A DNA stretch of 64,000 nt. Origin: Bifidobacterium crudilactis. GTDB lineage: Bacteria; Actinomycetota; Actinomycetes; Actinomycetales; Bifidobacteriaceae. Below, in pieces: positions 1-10,122 of the stretch; positions within the stretch are counted from its first letter, which is position 1; each line of letters opens with the position of its first letter. Location of the stretch: assembly GCF_000738005.1 (NCBI RefSeq), contig NZ_JHAL01000002.1, positions 310,001 through 374,000 on the forward strand, given 5' to 3'. The translations under genes were made by a program, and so were the position numbers. A model generated the notes under the pieces. It was not told the DNA's origin. It did no database searches and saw only the letters and a list, made by a program, of their open reading frames with translations.

Positions 1-3000
1 TAATAGTTGGCGTTATCCGCATAGGTGAATGACAGACGTATGCCGGCTGTCAAGGGGAGAGCAGACAGGTCAACGGTGGTCGTATCGCCACGATTGATGT
101 TGATGCCGGTACTTGCCGAGATTCCCGAGTCCTTCCACGTATTGTCGGTTGCGTCGAGATAGTGTACGGAGAAGCTCTTGGCCGTGGCCTCTCCGTATGA
201 GACGAGAGCCAGCGAGTTCAGCTTTCTTGGGGTGTCGAAGGTGTATTGCAGTGAAGGGGCGTTGTCTCCGCCGCCGTTTTTCCAATTCGACCATGCCGTA
301 TTGATGTTGCCGTCGCAACTCTTCGCGGCTGTATTCGTTCCTTCGGTATACGAGGCGATGGCCTGAGAGCAGAATATCTGCGCGAGGTTATCCCCATCGG
401 AAATCTGCGGAGTGGTGACGAATACATGCAGGACGGCCGGAATCGTTCCTCCTGCACCGTTCTGTGCGACACCGGTGATGGTGAGGGTGCCGACTGTGGA
501 GAGCTTGGCGTCGTCGAGACCCGAGAAGTCCCAGGTCACCGGGGTGGGCGTGCCCGGAGAATCGAGAACGTGTGCCGTCACCGTTGCCGGGGCCTTCGAT
601 TCGACCTCGGATGCCGCAGTGCCCGAAGCGACGGTGAGAGAGCTTGGATCGCTGACCGTAAATGCTCCGACCGCTACGACGAGGGTGGCTTGAATCTCGT
701 TGCCGAAGATATCCCGGGCCTCGCCGGTTATGCGATGGCTGCCTGCCGTATCCACCGCCCTTCGTACGGCCGCATCGTCCCATCGCACGGAGACGGGTGT
801 GCCTTCACCCCAGGAGTAATACGGCGTGACGGTGTCGGGGAGTTGCGGCACCACCGATATAGGCGTCTGTATGGTCGGTGTCCGCACCCCCTGGGGTTGT
901 GTTGACGCGAAGGTCCATGCCTGGCTGTCGCTGCCTGAGGAGGTCCAGAGCCCCACTTTCGTCCCGGAATCCGTCTTCTGGCCGTCCACATCCAGCGATT
1001 GCTGTGCGGCGGAGTTCGTCAGACTCCATTCCCTCCCGTTCTCGGTGTTCAGAATCCATGTTGCTCTGGGGTCACTCAGCGCGGATTGCAGTGTCATGTC
1101 GGATAGTGCATTCGTGCCGTTGTTGGATACCAGCACCTTGCCTTCCGCATTCTGCAACACGTAGGATCGTAGATTGGGTCTGGAACCGGCTGAGGTATCG
1201 AGTGCCGTGAATTTCCAGATTTGCGTCCCCGCTTCTTGTGCATTCGATGCGCTTTCGCGGAGAGACAATGCCGAATCGCCGGTGGAAACCGCGGAGAGTG
1301 CCTTGGCGGAGTGTTTGCCGATGATCTGGTAGCTTTCGCCGTCCTTTACCGCTGCGGCGTCGTCGGCGACTCCGGTCACACCCCGGAGCTGCAGGGAGGC
1401 GATGGAATGTGCCGGCACCGTGAGCGTTGCGGTGTTCTTCTCGGCATCGATGGTGACGGCATCGTGCGACTGTTTGATGTTGCTGGTTTTGTTGAGTACC
1501 TCCGGCGTCGCATACTGCTCGCCTTTGGCGATGTCTTCGTCGGAGGAGGTCCGTGTGAGATAGAGCGTGCCTGTCGCGTCGTCGGCGATGTGCGCGTAAT
1601 TGGAAAGATCGACGGTGAACTGCTGGTCACGAGCCGTGTTGTTGGTGTGGATGACCGTCTGTACCTTGCCGTCCGCGGACTGTGCGGTGAAGTTGTCGTT
1701 CTGGCTCGAGTTGGCGATGACGTTGTCGCCTTCGCCGACGAATTGCGTGTAGGCGCGGATGCCGTTGTATTTCGCATTCACCAGAACCCGGCAGGGTGAG
1801 ATGCCCTGTGTGGAACCGTTGTTGTTGTCCACTCGTCGCTGGGAGTAGAGTTTGCCGTCGGTTCCTGCCACGGTGCAGTCGAAATCGATGAGGACCGTTC
1901 CCCAGTTGGTGTTCTCTCCGGCTGGATTGAGAGTGTTGCCCTCATCGTCCGTCGAGCCTTCCTGCATGTTGTACAGGTCTTCGACAACCTGCCAGAAGGT
2001 CCAGTCCTGGGACTGCAGGTTGTATATGTCCGAGTTGATCTTTCCGGTGATGCCCAATGCGTTGTCGAAACCGAAGGGGTTGAACCCGCCGCTCTGCCAA
2101 GAGCCGTCGACTTCGCTCATGGAAAGAACCTTTCCGTCGCTTTGGGCGATGTCGCGGACCTGGCGGGGTGCGTCGGCGCCGTAGGAATGGACATTGTATT
2201 GACCGACTTTGTTTTGGGTGATGATCGTGGGGTCGTTCGCGACCCATTGTTTGTACGAGTTCACGAACTGGGACTGTACGGAGGCGTCCGTCGCGCTGAC
2301 CACGGTTCCCGGGTTGTCGGCCAGCGAGGCGTGTAGGGCGTTGATCAGCGGAATCTGGACCGTGCTACTGACGTGCATGCCTTCCTGAGGTTTCTTGAGA
2401 TCCGTGGTGTAGGGGGTGGCGCTCAGATTCTTGTCCTGATATTGCCGGGAAACATAGCGATTGATGAGGGTGGCGTTCGCGTCGTTGCCGGATTGATAGT
2501 CGGAGGCCATCTTCCCGGGAGTGCTCCAATAACCGGTTTCAGACTCGTTCAGAGGTTCCACGGTGTCGATATTGATACCGTATTGCGTTTCCAGATGTTC
2601 GACGTTTTTCGCCAGGTATTCTGCGAATTTTTCCGGATCGCTGAGATTGTTGGCGTTGGCGTTGAATCCTCCTGTGGCATATCCGCTTTCGGTCATGAAC
2701 CACGGTGCCGAATTCGCGAAAGCCTCCCAATGCGTGATGTCGCCGGTCTTGGCTCCTTGCTGTACCCACCATTCCTGTGCTTTCGATTTGCTCCAGTCAT
2801 ACTGCTTGTCGTTGGTGGGGTCAAAAGCGGCGCCAAGAGAGGCTTTGTCGCTTTGATTCGTTCCGATGCCGCCATAGATTCCTGCGGAGCCATCGGGGTC
2901 GTCGGCCCAGGTTCCGGGCACCGCCGCACCTTGTCTCATGAACGGGTAGCCATAAGCGACATCCGATGCATTGCCCCCGCCTATGTTGTATCGAGCCATA

Positions 3001-3329
3001 TTGAGATTGAGCCCGTCGCTGCCGAAAATGCTCTCGTAGAAATCCGAACGGAGCTCTTTGCCGTACTCCAGGGCTTTCTCGTCGGTCTGTGCGTCGCCGC
3101 TTGAGCGCGATATCGATCCTGCTTCGCCGTACGAACCTGTGGCGTTGGCGAACCATGCAAGCGAGGTGCCCCAGCCTTTGAAAGGCCCGTTGGCATACCA
3201 AGGATTGGGTGTGACCGTGGCTGTCGCCCTGGTCTCCGCTGCCATCGTCGTCCCGGCAGGCAGTACCGTGACTCCTAGGCATAGGACGACACATGTCGTC
3301 GAGGCGGATAATGTTTTGGCTAATGACAT
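1..3329 (-). CDS. Secreted GH30 endo-beta-1,6-galactanase-like glycoside hydrolase, multidomain (3' end outside window)
   Basis: Reading frame open from ATG at 3329 to the left edge, about 1109 residues seen, C-terminus missing. AGGAGG lies 5 bases before the ATG. Residues 1-30 form a signal peptide ending near TMAAE. Residues about 33-480 match the GH30 catalytic barrel: the PLNE motif supplies the acid/base Glu262 and MSEVDGS the nucleophile Glu406. A beta-rich stretch follows. Residues about 660-805 look like a ricin-type lectin repeat (QAWTF motif), about 815-975 like two bacterial Ig-like domains, and the last part like an F5/8 type C carbohydrate-binding domain. Known bifidobacterial relatives (GH30 subfamily 5) cut beta-1,6-galactan side chains of plant arabinogalactan; substrate here is inferred. 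A wall or membrane anchor may lie beyond the window. Confidence 0.87.
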   Translation of the reverse strand, partial: MSLAKTLSASTTCVVLCLGVTVLPAGTTMAAETRATATVTPNPWYANGPFKGWGTSLAWFANATGSYGEAGSISRSSGDAQTDEKALEYGKELRSDFYESIFGSDGLNLNMARYNIGGGNASDVAYGYPFMRQGAAVPGTWADDPDGSAGIYGGIGTNQSDKASLGAAFDPTNDKQYDWSKSKAQEWWVQQGAKTGDITHWEAFANSAPWFMTESGYATGGFNANANNLSDPEKFAEYLAKNVEHLETQYGINIDTVEPLNESETGYWSTPGKMASDYQSGNDANATLINRYVSRQYQDKNLSATPYTTDLKKPQEGMHVSSTVQIPLINALHASLADNPGTVVSATDASVQSQFVNSYKQWVANDPTIITQNKVGQYNVHSYGADAPRQVRDIAQSDGKVLSMSEVDGSWQSGGFNPFGFDNALGITGKINSDIYNLQSQDWTFWQVVEDLYNMQEGSTDDEGNTLNPAGENTNWGTVLIDFDCTVAGTDGKLYSQRRVDNNNGSTQGISPCRVLVNAKYNGIRAYTQFVGEGDNVIANSSQNDNFTAQSADGKVQTVIHTNNTARDQQFTVDLSNYAHIADDATGTLYLTRTSSDEDIAKGEQYATPEVLNKTSNIKQSHDAVTIDAEKNTATLTVPAHSIASLQLRGVTGVADDAAAVKDGESYQIIGKHSAKALSAVSTGDSALSLRESASNAQEAGTQIWKFTALDTSAGSRPNLRSYVLQNAEGKVLVSNNGTNALSDMTLQSALSDPRATWILNTENGREWSLTNSAAQQSLDVDGQKTDSGTKVGLWTSSGSDSQAWTFASTQPQGVRTPTIQTPISVVPQLPDTVTPYYSWGEGTPVSVRWDDAAVRRAVDTAGSHRITGEARDIFGNEIQATLVVAVGAFTVSDPSSLTVASGTAASEVESKAPATVTAHVLDSPGTPTPVTWDFSGLDDAKLSTVGTLTITGVAQNGAGGTIPAVLHVFVTTPQISDGDNLAQIFCSQAIASYTEGTNTAAKSCDGNINTAWSNWKNGGGDNAPSLQYTFDTPRKLNSLALVSYGEATAKSFSVHYLDATDNTWKDSGISASTGININRGDTTTVDLSALPLTAGIRLSFTYADNANY

Positions 3330-3377
3330 CAATTCCTCCTTCAGCCGTGCGACTTTGCGCAGCTGTCTCTCTGTTCA

Positions 3378-3397
3378 AACCGCAATGAGATGCGGTT
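3378..3397. promoter_or_regulatory. Inverted repeat upstream of the GH30 gene, candidate operator
   Basis: AACCGCAATGAGATGCGGTT is a perfect palindrome with 7-bp arms and a 6-base spacer, about 50 bases upstream of the GH30 start. Glycosidase genes of bifidobacteria are usually controlled by local LacI or ROK repressors; none is encoded in the visible flank, so the regulator is unknown. The rest of the 213-bp gap to coaX shows a CCCCC/GGGGG pairing nearby and nothing else recognisable. Confidence 0.45.
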
Positions 3398-3542
3398 CCC
3401 CCATGAATGCAATGAAAGGGGGTGAGGTTTATCGCGAGTACGGCATTGTCTCGTGATCCCCCTGAGCATGAGCATAGCGAGAACTAAATGTTAACGCAAC
3501 CATGAAGGAGTACGGAGCGTTGAATACGAAAGATTGAGATGC

Positions 3543-4313
3543 TCAGCGCTGTGTGTTCCTGGCGTAGATCAGAGCCATTCCCTTGAACAGCAGATTCGGG
3601 TCGAAGGTGTCCACTGCATCGATGTCGTGTGCGAAGACCCTGCCGAGTCCGCCTGTGGCGATGACCTTGAAATCTGTGGCGAGCTCCTGTCGGAACTGTT
3701 CGATGGTGCGTTCCACGCCGCCGAGGAAGTTGTAATACAAGCCTGCCTGCATTGCGGAACGGGTGCTCGACGACAGAATCGTGTCCGGTTTGATGATCTC
3801 CACCTCGGGCAGCTGCGCGGTCTGTCCCCATAGTGCCGCGGCGCCGGATTGGATGCCCACGGTGATCAGCCCCGCGGTGAGCGCCCCCGAAGCGTCCACG
3901 TAGGCATAGGTGGTGGCGGTTCCGAAATCGATGACGAGTGCCGGGCCGCCGTAGACGAAGTACGCACCGGCGCAACCCGCAAGGATATCCCCGCCGACAG
4001 AGGCGGGGTCGTCCATGCGAATGTTGATGCCCGTCTTGATGCCGGGGCCCACGACCATCGGATCGATGTCGAAGAACTTGATGATGGCTGATCTGAATGA
4101 ATACATCACTTTCGGCACCACGGAGGTGATGATGACATCGTCGACATCATCGGCCTCGAAACCGCTCATGTTCAGGAATTCCTTGATCATCAAACCGTAT
4201 TCGTCGGATGAACGACTGGTTTTCGTGGTGATACGGTAGCTTCCGACGATGGCGGAATTATCCATGAAGCCAAGAACGATGTTCGTGTTTCCGATGTCAA
4301 CGGCGACAAGCAT
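3543..4313 (-). CDS. coaX: Type III pantothenate kinase
   Basis: 256 residues, the usual length of CoaX. It phosphorylates pantothenate, the first step of coenzyme A synthesis, in the cytosol. The N-terminal DIGNTN motif (residues 5-10) is the phosphate-binding signature of the ASKHA fold. The central GGDILAG and DFGTATT motifs bind pantothenate and nucleotide in this family. Start chosen at 4313 because AAGGAG lies 7 bases before it; an in-frame ATG 24 bases upstream has no better site. The gene stands alone, divergent from the peptide transporter operon. Confidence 0.95.
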   Translation of the reverse strand: MLVAVDIGNTNIVLGFMDNSAIVGSYRITTKTSRSSDEYGLMIKEFLNMSGFEADDVDDVIITSVVPKVMYSFRSAIIKFFDIDPMVVGPGIKTGINIRMDDPASVGGDILAGCAGAYFVYGGPALVIDFGTATTYAYVDASGALTAGLITVGIQSGAAALWGQTAQLPEVEIIKPDTILSSSTRSAMQAGLYYNFLGGVERTIEQFRQELATDFKVIATGGLGRVFAHDIDAVDTFDPNLLFKGMALIYARNTQR

Positions 4314-4624
4314 GACAATCTCCTTAATGCGGGTCATTCCACGGCAGATGGCTGATCTTCGGATCGCTCCCCGTCCGTCGTGCCATGCACACCAAGGGTA
4401 ACCGGACTCCTGCCTAGCTCATAATTCTCGGGTCAAATTCTCGGGTCTGTGGTGAGGGCTTCGATTCCTTGCTAGGATGATGGCATGGTGGTCGACCTTA
4501 CTCAGGCGGCCAATCAATCAGGCGTTTCAGTCATGGTAGGCAAGACGGGCATGCAGATACGGAAACCGTGCATAGTCCGCCCGTCTGTACCGTGCCTCGC
4601 AGCGCCCATACAGAGAGAGAAACG
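4314..4624. other. Divergent intergenic region between coaX and the peptide transporter
   Basis: No gene. Holds a direct repeat of AATTCTCGGGTC at 4423-4434 and 4436-4447, and a TAGGAT hexamer at 4473-4478 that fits an actinobacterial -10 box reading toward the transporter. Short out-of-frame ATG starts follow it but none has a convincing ribosome site. Confidence 0.4.
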
Positions 4625-6325
4625 ATGTCGGGAACAGACAATGCCTCGGAAAATGCTTCGGGAACAGACCATGCTTCGGAAACTGGCAAGGCTTCGGACG
4701 CGGACCAGCGTCGCCAGGGCAGTGCTTCGTCGGAACGTCAGAACGATTTGGGCAGCACCGATACCAGTTTGAACGCCTTCAGCAAAGCCCCCAAGGGGGA
4801 AAGACCATGGCTCTGGGCAATCATCGCGGTGATCGTGGTTGTCGCGCTGGCGGCAGGAGGGTGGGCGATTTCGGCGCTTCGTTCGTCGGATGACCATGCG
4901 GGCGGGTCCTCCTCAAGCGCCGCAAAGAAAGTGACGATCGGGCTCAAACTGGCACCCACCAATCTGGATATTCGCCACGAGTCGGGTTCCGCATTGGACC
5001 AGATACTTATCGGCAATGTGTATCAGGGACTGGTGGCCCGGTCATCGCAGAATCAGGTGGTGCCCGCGATAGCTGAATCATGGACGCAATCCGATGACGG
5101 TCTGGTGTATACCTTCAAGCTCAATCACGGCATGACGTTCTCCAATGGTGATGTGCTCGATGCCAAGGACGTGGCATGGTCGATTCAGCAACTCGTCGAC
5201 CAGCAGTACACCGACTCCGAAGTGCTTGCAGACATGAAATCCGTCACCGCTCAGGACGACGACACGGTCGTGCTTACCCTTTCCAAGGCGAATTCAGGAT
5301 TGCTGTGGTCCTTGACGGGAAGAGCGGGACTGGTGTTCGACGAGGACGCGAAGTACGATGCCAAAACCCAGGCGATAGGCTCGGGACCGTTCCTGCTCGA
5401 TGCCTTCCGACAGGGCGACTCGATAACGCTTAAGGCCAATGCCGACTATTGGGGCACCAACAAGGCGAAAACGCAGGAAGTGGTTCTGCGATACATTCCA
5501 GACGACAACGCTGCGGTAAATGCGCTGAAAAGCGGCGACGTTCAGGTCTTGGCGCCCATTACGGAGAATCTGGCCGCGAGTTTCAAAGGTGACGACGATT
5601 TCACGGTCAAGGCGGGCGACGATACCGATAAGTTCGTTCTGGCGTTCAACTCCACAGGAACGGCGACATCGAACAAGGCCGTACGCCAGGCGATACGATA
5701 CGCCATCAACAACGAGGAACTCATAGCCTCGCGAGGCGGGTCGGACGCAGCATTGGGCGGCCCGATACCATCTCTGGACCCGGGCTACGAGGACCTGTCA
5801 GATTTGTATCCCTACAATCCGAACAAGGCCAAATCCCTGCTTGAAGAAGCCGGCTACAGCGCAGACAAACCGCTGAAGCTGCGATTCGAGTATGCGAATA
5901 TCTACGGTTCGGAAATCGGCGACCAGCTCAAATCCCAACTGAAGGCGGTGGGCATCGAACTCGATGTGCGTATGGTCGAGTTTTCGGCATGGCTTCAGGA
6001 TGTCTACACCAACAAGGATTACGACCTTTCTCTGGTCGACCACAACGAAAGCCATGATTTTTACCAGTGGGCCGACCCTACGTACTACTACAACTACGAC
6101 AATTCCCAAGTGCAGGAACTGTACGCCAAAGCCAAAGCGGCGACCACGCAGGAAGGTCAGGCGGCGTACCTCAGACAGGCTGCCAGGATAGTCAGCCAGG
6201 ATGCTCCTGCGGACTGGCTGTTCAACTATCGAGTGACCACCGCGTATGCCCGAGGCGTCACCGGATTCCCGGTGAATCTCAACCAGTCCCTGCTGCCGCT
6301 GTGGGATGTTGAGTACCGGCGCTAG
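4625..6325 (+). CDS. Peptide ABC transporter substrate-binding protein, membrane-anchored, family 5
   Basis: 566 residues. Instead of a lipobox the protein has a charged Ser/Asp/Glu-rich cytoplasmic head (residues 1-60, with repeats of SGTD/ASE) and one membrane helix at about 62-84, followed by a full SBP_bac_5 domain that captures di- or oligopeptides outside the membrane. Family hallmarks include AIAESW, TFKLNHG and the DPTYYYNYDN stretch. Start set at ATG 4625, after a weak AGAGAGA; a GTG 57 bases upstream is possible. First gene of a five-gene operon with two permeases and two ATPases. Exact substrate cannot be read from the sequence. Confidence 0.88.
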   Translation: MSGTDNASENASGTDHASETGKASDADQRRQGSASSERQNDLGSTDTSLNAFSKAPKGERPWLWAIIAVIVVVALAAGGWAISALRSSDDHAGGSSSSAAKKVTIGLKLAPTNLDIRHESGSALDQILIGNVYQGLVARSSQNQVVPAIAESWTQSDDGLVYTFKLNHGMTFSNGDVLDAKDVAWSIQQLVDQQYTDSEVLADMKSVTAQDDDTVVLTLSKANSGLLWSLTGRAGLVFDEDAKYDAKTQAIGSGPFLLDAFRQGDSITLKANADYWGTNKAKTQEVVLRYIPDDNAAVNALKSGDVQVLAPITENLAASFKGDDDFTVKAGDDTDKFVLAFNSTGTATSNKAVRQAIRYAINNEELIASRGGSDAALGGPIPSLDPGYEDLSDLYPYNPNKAKSLLEEAGYSADKPLKLRFEYANIYGSEIGDQLKSQLKAVGIELDVRMVEFSAWLQDVYTNKDYDLSLVDHNESHDFYQWADPTYYYNYDNSQVQELYAKAKAATTQEGQAAYLRQAARIVSQDAPADWLFNYRVTTAYARGVTGFPVNLNQSLLPLWDVEYRR

Positions 6326-6390
6326 ATGTTGAGTACAGTCGTTAACGGTCGGTCGGTGAAAGGACCGGAACGAGCTTTGGAGGAATGCGC

Positions 6391-7362
6391 ATGAGAGCGG
6401 TCGTCAGACGTCTGTGCCTCTTCATCGGCGCATTGTTCGGTATGTCGCTGATCATATTCGCGGCATTGCGCATTCTTCCCGGCGATGTGGCGTCGGTGAT
6501 GGCGGGCGTCAACGCATCGCCTCAACGAGTCGCGGCTCTCAGGGAGCAACTCGGTTTGAACCGGCCTGCAATCGAGCAGTACGGCGCCTGGCTTGCCGGC
6601 GTCCTCCACGGCGATTTCGGTAGCTCGATACTCACGGGTCGTTCAATCAGCGCGCAAATCGTGCTGCGCTCGCAGGTCACCTTCCCTTTGATTCTCATGA
6701 GCCTTGCCATCGCCCTGCTGATAGGTCTGCCGTTGGGATGTGCGGGCGCGCTGGCCACACATCCGAGGATGCGTCAGTTCTTCAGGGTGTTGGCCATCGT
6801 CGGCGGTTCGGTGCCTGCGCTGTGGGCAGGTTTGCTGCTGATTCTGTTGTTCGGCAAGGGAGTGGGATTGTTCGGAGTGCTGCCGTCCCAAGGCTTTCCG
6901 CTCGACACCTGGGCTCATCCTTTGACGGCCCTCGCGTCCTTGCTGCTGCCCGCGTTGACCGTGGGCATCATTGTCGCCGCCAGCATCATGCGATATACCA
7001 GATCGGCGTTGATGGAGGTGGTTGATTCGGACAGGATTGAATTCGCCATGGCCTGCGGCATGACCAGGAGGCAGGCGGTGCTTCGTACCGGACTTCGTCT
7101 CATCGCCCCCCAACTGGTCTCCGTGGTGGGTCTGACCCTCGCCGAAATGATTACCGGCGTGATGGTCGTGGAGAATCTCTTCGCCCTGCAAGGTCTCGGT
7201 TCGATGCTGATAACCGATGTGGGGAATCGTGACCTGCTCACCGTGCAGAGCGAGTTGTTCCTGTTGTCGGCGTTCTTCCTGTTCATAGGATTCGTCGTCG
7301 ATATGGTGCATCAGATTATCGATCCGCGCTTGAGGATACAAGGTTGGGAGCAGGGGAGATGA
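6391..7362 (+). CDS. Peptide ABC transporter permease, DppB/OppB type
   Basis: 323 residues with about six membrane helices and the DppB-type N-terminus (RLCLFIGALFGMSLIIF, then ILPGD). The binding-protein-dependent transport domain lies in the second half, with the cytoplasmic EAA-type loop around the AMACGMTRRQAVLRTGLR region that contacts the ATPase. ATG 6391 is preferred because GGAGG sits 7 bases upstream; ATG 6385 lies only two bases from that site. Lies 65 bases after the binding protein gene. Confidence 0.9.
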   Translation: MRAVVRRLCLFIGALFGMSLIIFAALRILPGDVASVMAGVNASPQRVAALREQLGLNRPAIEQYGAWLAGVLHGDFGSSILTGRSISAQIVLRSQVTFPLILMSLAIALLIGLPLGCAGALATHPRMRQFFRVLAIVGGSVPALWAGLLLILLFGKGVGLFGVLPSQGFPLDTWAHPLTALASLLLPALTVGIIVAASIMRYTRSALMEVVDSDRIEFAMACGMTRRQAVLRTGLRLIAPQLVSVVGLTLAEMITGVMVVENLFALQGLGSMLITDVGNRDLLTVQSELFLLSAFFLFIGFVVDMVHQIIDPRLRIQGWEQGR

Positions 7363-8327
7363 CGCAGAAAATCAAGAGCGCGCAAAGAGCATCTGAGACG
7401 CTCGCGCCTTCGGTGAATCCTCGTCACGGTGCGGGGAGACGACGCATGTTGACGGTGCTGTCCTCGATATGGGAGGGCGGCTCGGGTAGATTCTCGATAA
7501 TCGTGCTGTGCTGCTGGATGCTGGTTGCGGTGCTTTCCCTGGTCTGGACGCCGCGTTCCCTGTGGGAGACCGACGGTTTCCACGTCTGGCAATCGCCTTC
7601 ATGGGCTCACCTCTTGGGTACCGACGGCAGCGGCGCTGACATAATGAGCTGGCTGATGGCGGGGTCGGCAACGGAGCTCGGCATTGTCGCTCTTACGGTG
7701 CTGCTTACCGCGACCTTGGGATGCCTGTTCGTGCTGTCGATGCTGTCGTCGCATCTGATGCTCGCGCATGCGAGTGTTGTCATCATCGACGCGCTGATTT
7801 CCTTGCCGACCGTGTTGTTGGCGCTGATTCTTGCCGTTCCGTTAGGGCCGAGTGTGATGGTGATAGTGGTGGCCTGTTCTTTCGGGTACTCCTTGAATCT
7901 CGCTCGTGTGGTTCGCCCGCAGGCGTTGCTGGTGGCACGCTCGGAATTCGTGGAATCGTCGCTGTCGAGTGGCGCCGGTTCATTTCGCGTATTCAGAACG
8001 CATATCGTGCCGAACATCCTGCCGATGCTGCTGGTACAGCTGTCGATGTGCGCCGGCACGGTCATACTTGCCGAGGCTGGGCTGACATATCTGGGCATCG
8101 GCGTGCCCAGCGGCGTGGCATCTTGGGGGCATTCGCTCACCACATCCGTGCGCTTCATCAATGTGTATCCACTGGCGGTTGTCTGGCCGGGTCTGGTGGT
8201 GACTGTCGTCGTGGTGGCCTTGAATCTCTTCGGTGACGCACTGCGCGACGCCGTGGACCCCCTGACGAATCCGCGTCTTCGAAAACATCAGACTCAGGTA
8301 TCGTCAACAGTGGGGAGACGTTCATGA
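7359..8327 (+). CDS. Peptide ABC transporter permease, DppC/OppC type
   Basis: 322 residues with about six hydrophobic segments. It has the extended N-terminal cytoplasmic tail and LLGTDGSGADIMSWLM motif (family form LGTDxxGRDxxSR) typical of DppC-type partners. It pairs with the preceding permease to form the membrane channel. The start codon overlaps the upstream stop as ATGA, a sign of translational coupling; a TTG 15 bases upstream is an alternative. The loop ARSEFVESSLSSGAGS is the ATPase-contact segment. Confidence 0.9.
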   Translation: MTQKIKSAQRASETLAPSVNPRHGAGRRRMLTVLSSIWEGGSGRFSIIVLCCWMLVAVLSLVWTPRSLWETDGFHVWQSPSWAHLLGTDGSGADIMSWLMAGSATELGIVALTVLLTATLGCLFVLSMLSSHLMLAHASVVIIDALISLPTVLLALILAVPLGPSVMVIVVACSFGYSLNLARVVRPQALLVARSEFVESSLSSGAGSFRVFRTHIVPNILPMLLVQLSMCAGTVILAEAGLTYLGIGVPSGVASWGHSLTTSVRFINVYPLAVVWPGLVVTVVVVALNLFGDALRDAVDPLTNPRLRKHQTQVSSTVGRRS

Positions 8328-9148
8328 CGGTGGATATCTCGCATCTGCACCTAGCAGTCCAAGGGAAAACGCTTCTGGATGACGTGTCCCTGCAGATAGA
8401 CGACGGCGAGCGCGTCGGGCTGATAGGTGTTTCGGGTTCCGGAAAGTCGATGATTTCCAGAGCCTGCCTGGGATTGTTGCCGCAGCACATGCAGCTTCAG
8501 GGTTCGATACGCATCGGCGGTCAGGAGATGGTTGGGGCCGATGAACGCCTGCTGGCTGACATGCGGGGCAAAGCCATCGCCCTGGTCATGCAGGACCCGG
8601 CCTCCGCGCTTAATCCGGTGAAGCGCATAGCCGATCAGATAGCGCTGCCTCTGAAATTGCATTACTCGTTGAATCGACAACAGATACACGAACGGGTTGT
8701 CGCCATGCTTCGCAAAGTTGATGTGCCGCTGGAAGCCATGCGCAGATTCCCTCACCAGCTTTCTGGCGGACAGCAGCAGCGCGTGGCCATAGCAACGGCT
8801 CTGGTGACATCCCCGCGTTTTATCGTGGCCGATGAGCCCACCACGGCTTTGGACCCGATTACCCAGCGGCAGATAGTCGATTTGCTGGTATCGCTTGTCG
8901 ATGATGCAGGAGCTTCCACGCTGTTCATCACCCATGATTTTTCGGTGCTGTCACAGGCAACCAATCGCTGCTACGTGCTCGATGGAGGACGCATTGTGGA
9001 GAGCGGGCGCACCCGGGATTTGCTGCAATCTCCGGAGCATGAGACGACGCGCGGCCTGGTGGATGCTGCGCGAATGCTGACATTCCATGGTGACGAGCAC
9101 ACCTCCGTATCCGCCGGGTATCGACAGGGAGGTCGCAGTGAGCGTTGA
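8324..9148 (+). CDS. Peptide ABC transporter ATPase, DppD type
   Basis: 274 residues. Walker A GVSGSGKS at 35-42, Q-loop [11 protein letters not shown], signature LSGGQQQR near 147, Walker [13 protein letters not shown], and H-loop ITHDFSV are all intact, so an active ATP-hydrolysing subunit is expected. It lacks most of the C-terminal oligopeptide extension of longer family members. Overlaps the upstream permease by ATGA, with GGGGAG before the start. Confidence 0.91.
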   Translation: MTVDISHLHLAVQGKTLLDDVSLQIDDGERVGLIGVSGSGKSMISRACLGLLPQHMQLQGSIRIGGQEMVGADERLLADMRGKAIALVMQDPASALNPVKRIADQIALPLKLHYSLNRQQIHERVVAMLRKVDVPLEAMRRFPHQLSGGQQQRVAIATALVTSPRFIVADEPTTALDPITQRQIVDLLVSLVDDAGASTLFITHDFSVLSQATNRCYVLDGGRIVESGRTRDLLQSPEHETTRGLVDAARMLTFHGDEHTSVSAGYRQGGRSER

Positions 9149-10034
9149 GCATCCGGTCCCCATCCTAGAAGCGGAGCACATCGTCAAACGCTACGGTGCG
9201 CCTTCCGGCAGGCTATTGGGACGTTTGTTGCGATCCGGCACCGGTGTGCATGGCCCTAGTGCGCATGGTCCCGACGTCGACAGCGGCATCGCCTTGCGCG
9301 ATGTGTCCTTGAGCGTGCGCGAAGGGGAGTGTCTGGCCATAATCGGGGCTTCGGGTTCAGGAAAGACCACGCTGACCCGAATCCTTCTTGGCATCAGACA
9401 GGCTGATTCAGGAAGGATTCGCTATCGAGGACAGGCGATAGGGGAGCATCCGGATGCATACGCGGCACTACGAAGGGAATCCGCCATAGTGTTCCAGAAT
9501 CCGCATTCCTCTCTTGACCCTCGGTGGACGGTGTCTCGGTCAATCGCGGAACCGCTGCGTATTCGTGGAGTCGAGATGTCTAGTGACACCCATTGGGCCG
9601 CATCTCACGACGACCTGACTGAGAATATCGAGGAATCGGTGCGTCGGGTGATGCGACGGGTGGGTCTCGACGATGCGGCACTGTACGACAGGTATCCGAT
9701 GGACCTTTCAGGAGGTCAGGCCCAACGGGTCGCCATCGCCCGTGCGCTGATTTCCCGTCCGAAACTGCTGCTTGCGGATGAGGCGATGGGTGCGGTCGAT
9801 ATGCATGCGAGGATACAGATTCTTCGGACCTTGGAATCGTTGCGCATGAGGGAGGACTCTGAGACGATGACCATGCTGCTGGTGTCGCATGATCTTGGAG
9901 TGGTTCAGCATATCGCGGATTCCATTCTGGTGCTCCGGGACGGTGAGGCTGTTGAATTCGGTTCTGCCGAAGCCGTTCTTGAGGAGCCGCAACAGGAGTA
10001 CACCAAGGCCCTGATTGCGGCGGCAACGCTCTGA
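9138..10034 (+). CDS. Peptide ABC transporter ATPase, DppF type
   Basis: 298 residues. Walker A GASGSGKT at about 70-77, Q-loop VFQNPHSSLDPRW, signature LSGGQAQR, Walker B LLLADEAMGAVD and the switch His in VSHDLGV are present. Start taken as GTG 9138 because AGGGAGG lies six bases before it; a GTG-type start 51 bases upstream would overlap the previous gene more deeply and lacks such a site. Overlaps dppD-like by 11 bases. Final gene of the operon; a P1 palindrome follows. Confidence 0.9.
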   Translation: MSVEHPVPILEAEHIVKRYGAPSGRLLGRLLRSGTGVHGPSAHGPDVDSGIALRDVSLSVREGECLAIIGASGSGKTTLTRILLGIRQADSGRIRYRGQAIGEHPDAYAALRRESAIVFQNPHSSLDPRWTVSRSIAEPLRIRGVEMSSDTHWAASHDDLTENIEESVRRVMRRVGLDDAALYDRYPMDLSGGQAQRVAIARALISRPKLLLADEAMGAVDMHARIQILRTLESLRMREDSETMTMLLVSHDLGVVQHIADSILVLRDGEAVEFGSAEAVLEEPQQEYTKALIAAATL

Positions 10035-10122
10035 CAAGTCCGAATGGTGGGGCGTGCCAGGTCGGTTGTTGAATGGTCAGCACGAAATCCGGCGCAGTGG
10101 GTGGCCACGGTCTCGATAATTT

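Noticed and set aside
4485..4772. Open frame overlapping the start of the peptide-binding protein gene
   Set aside because: It has no recognisable domain, no ribosome site, and runs out of frame through the clearly coding SBP head.
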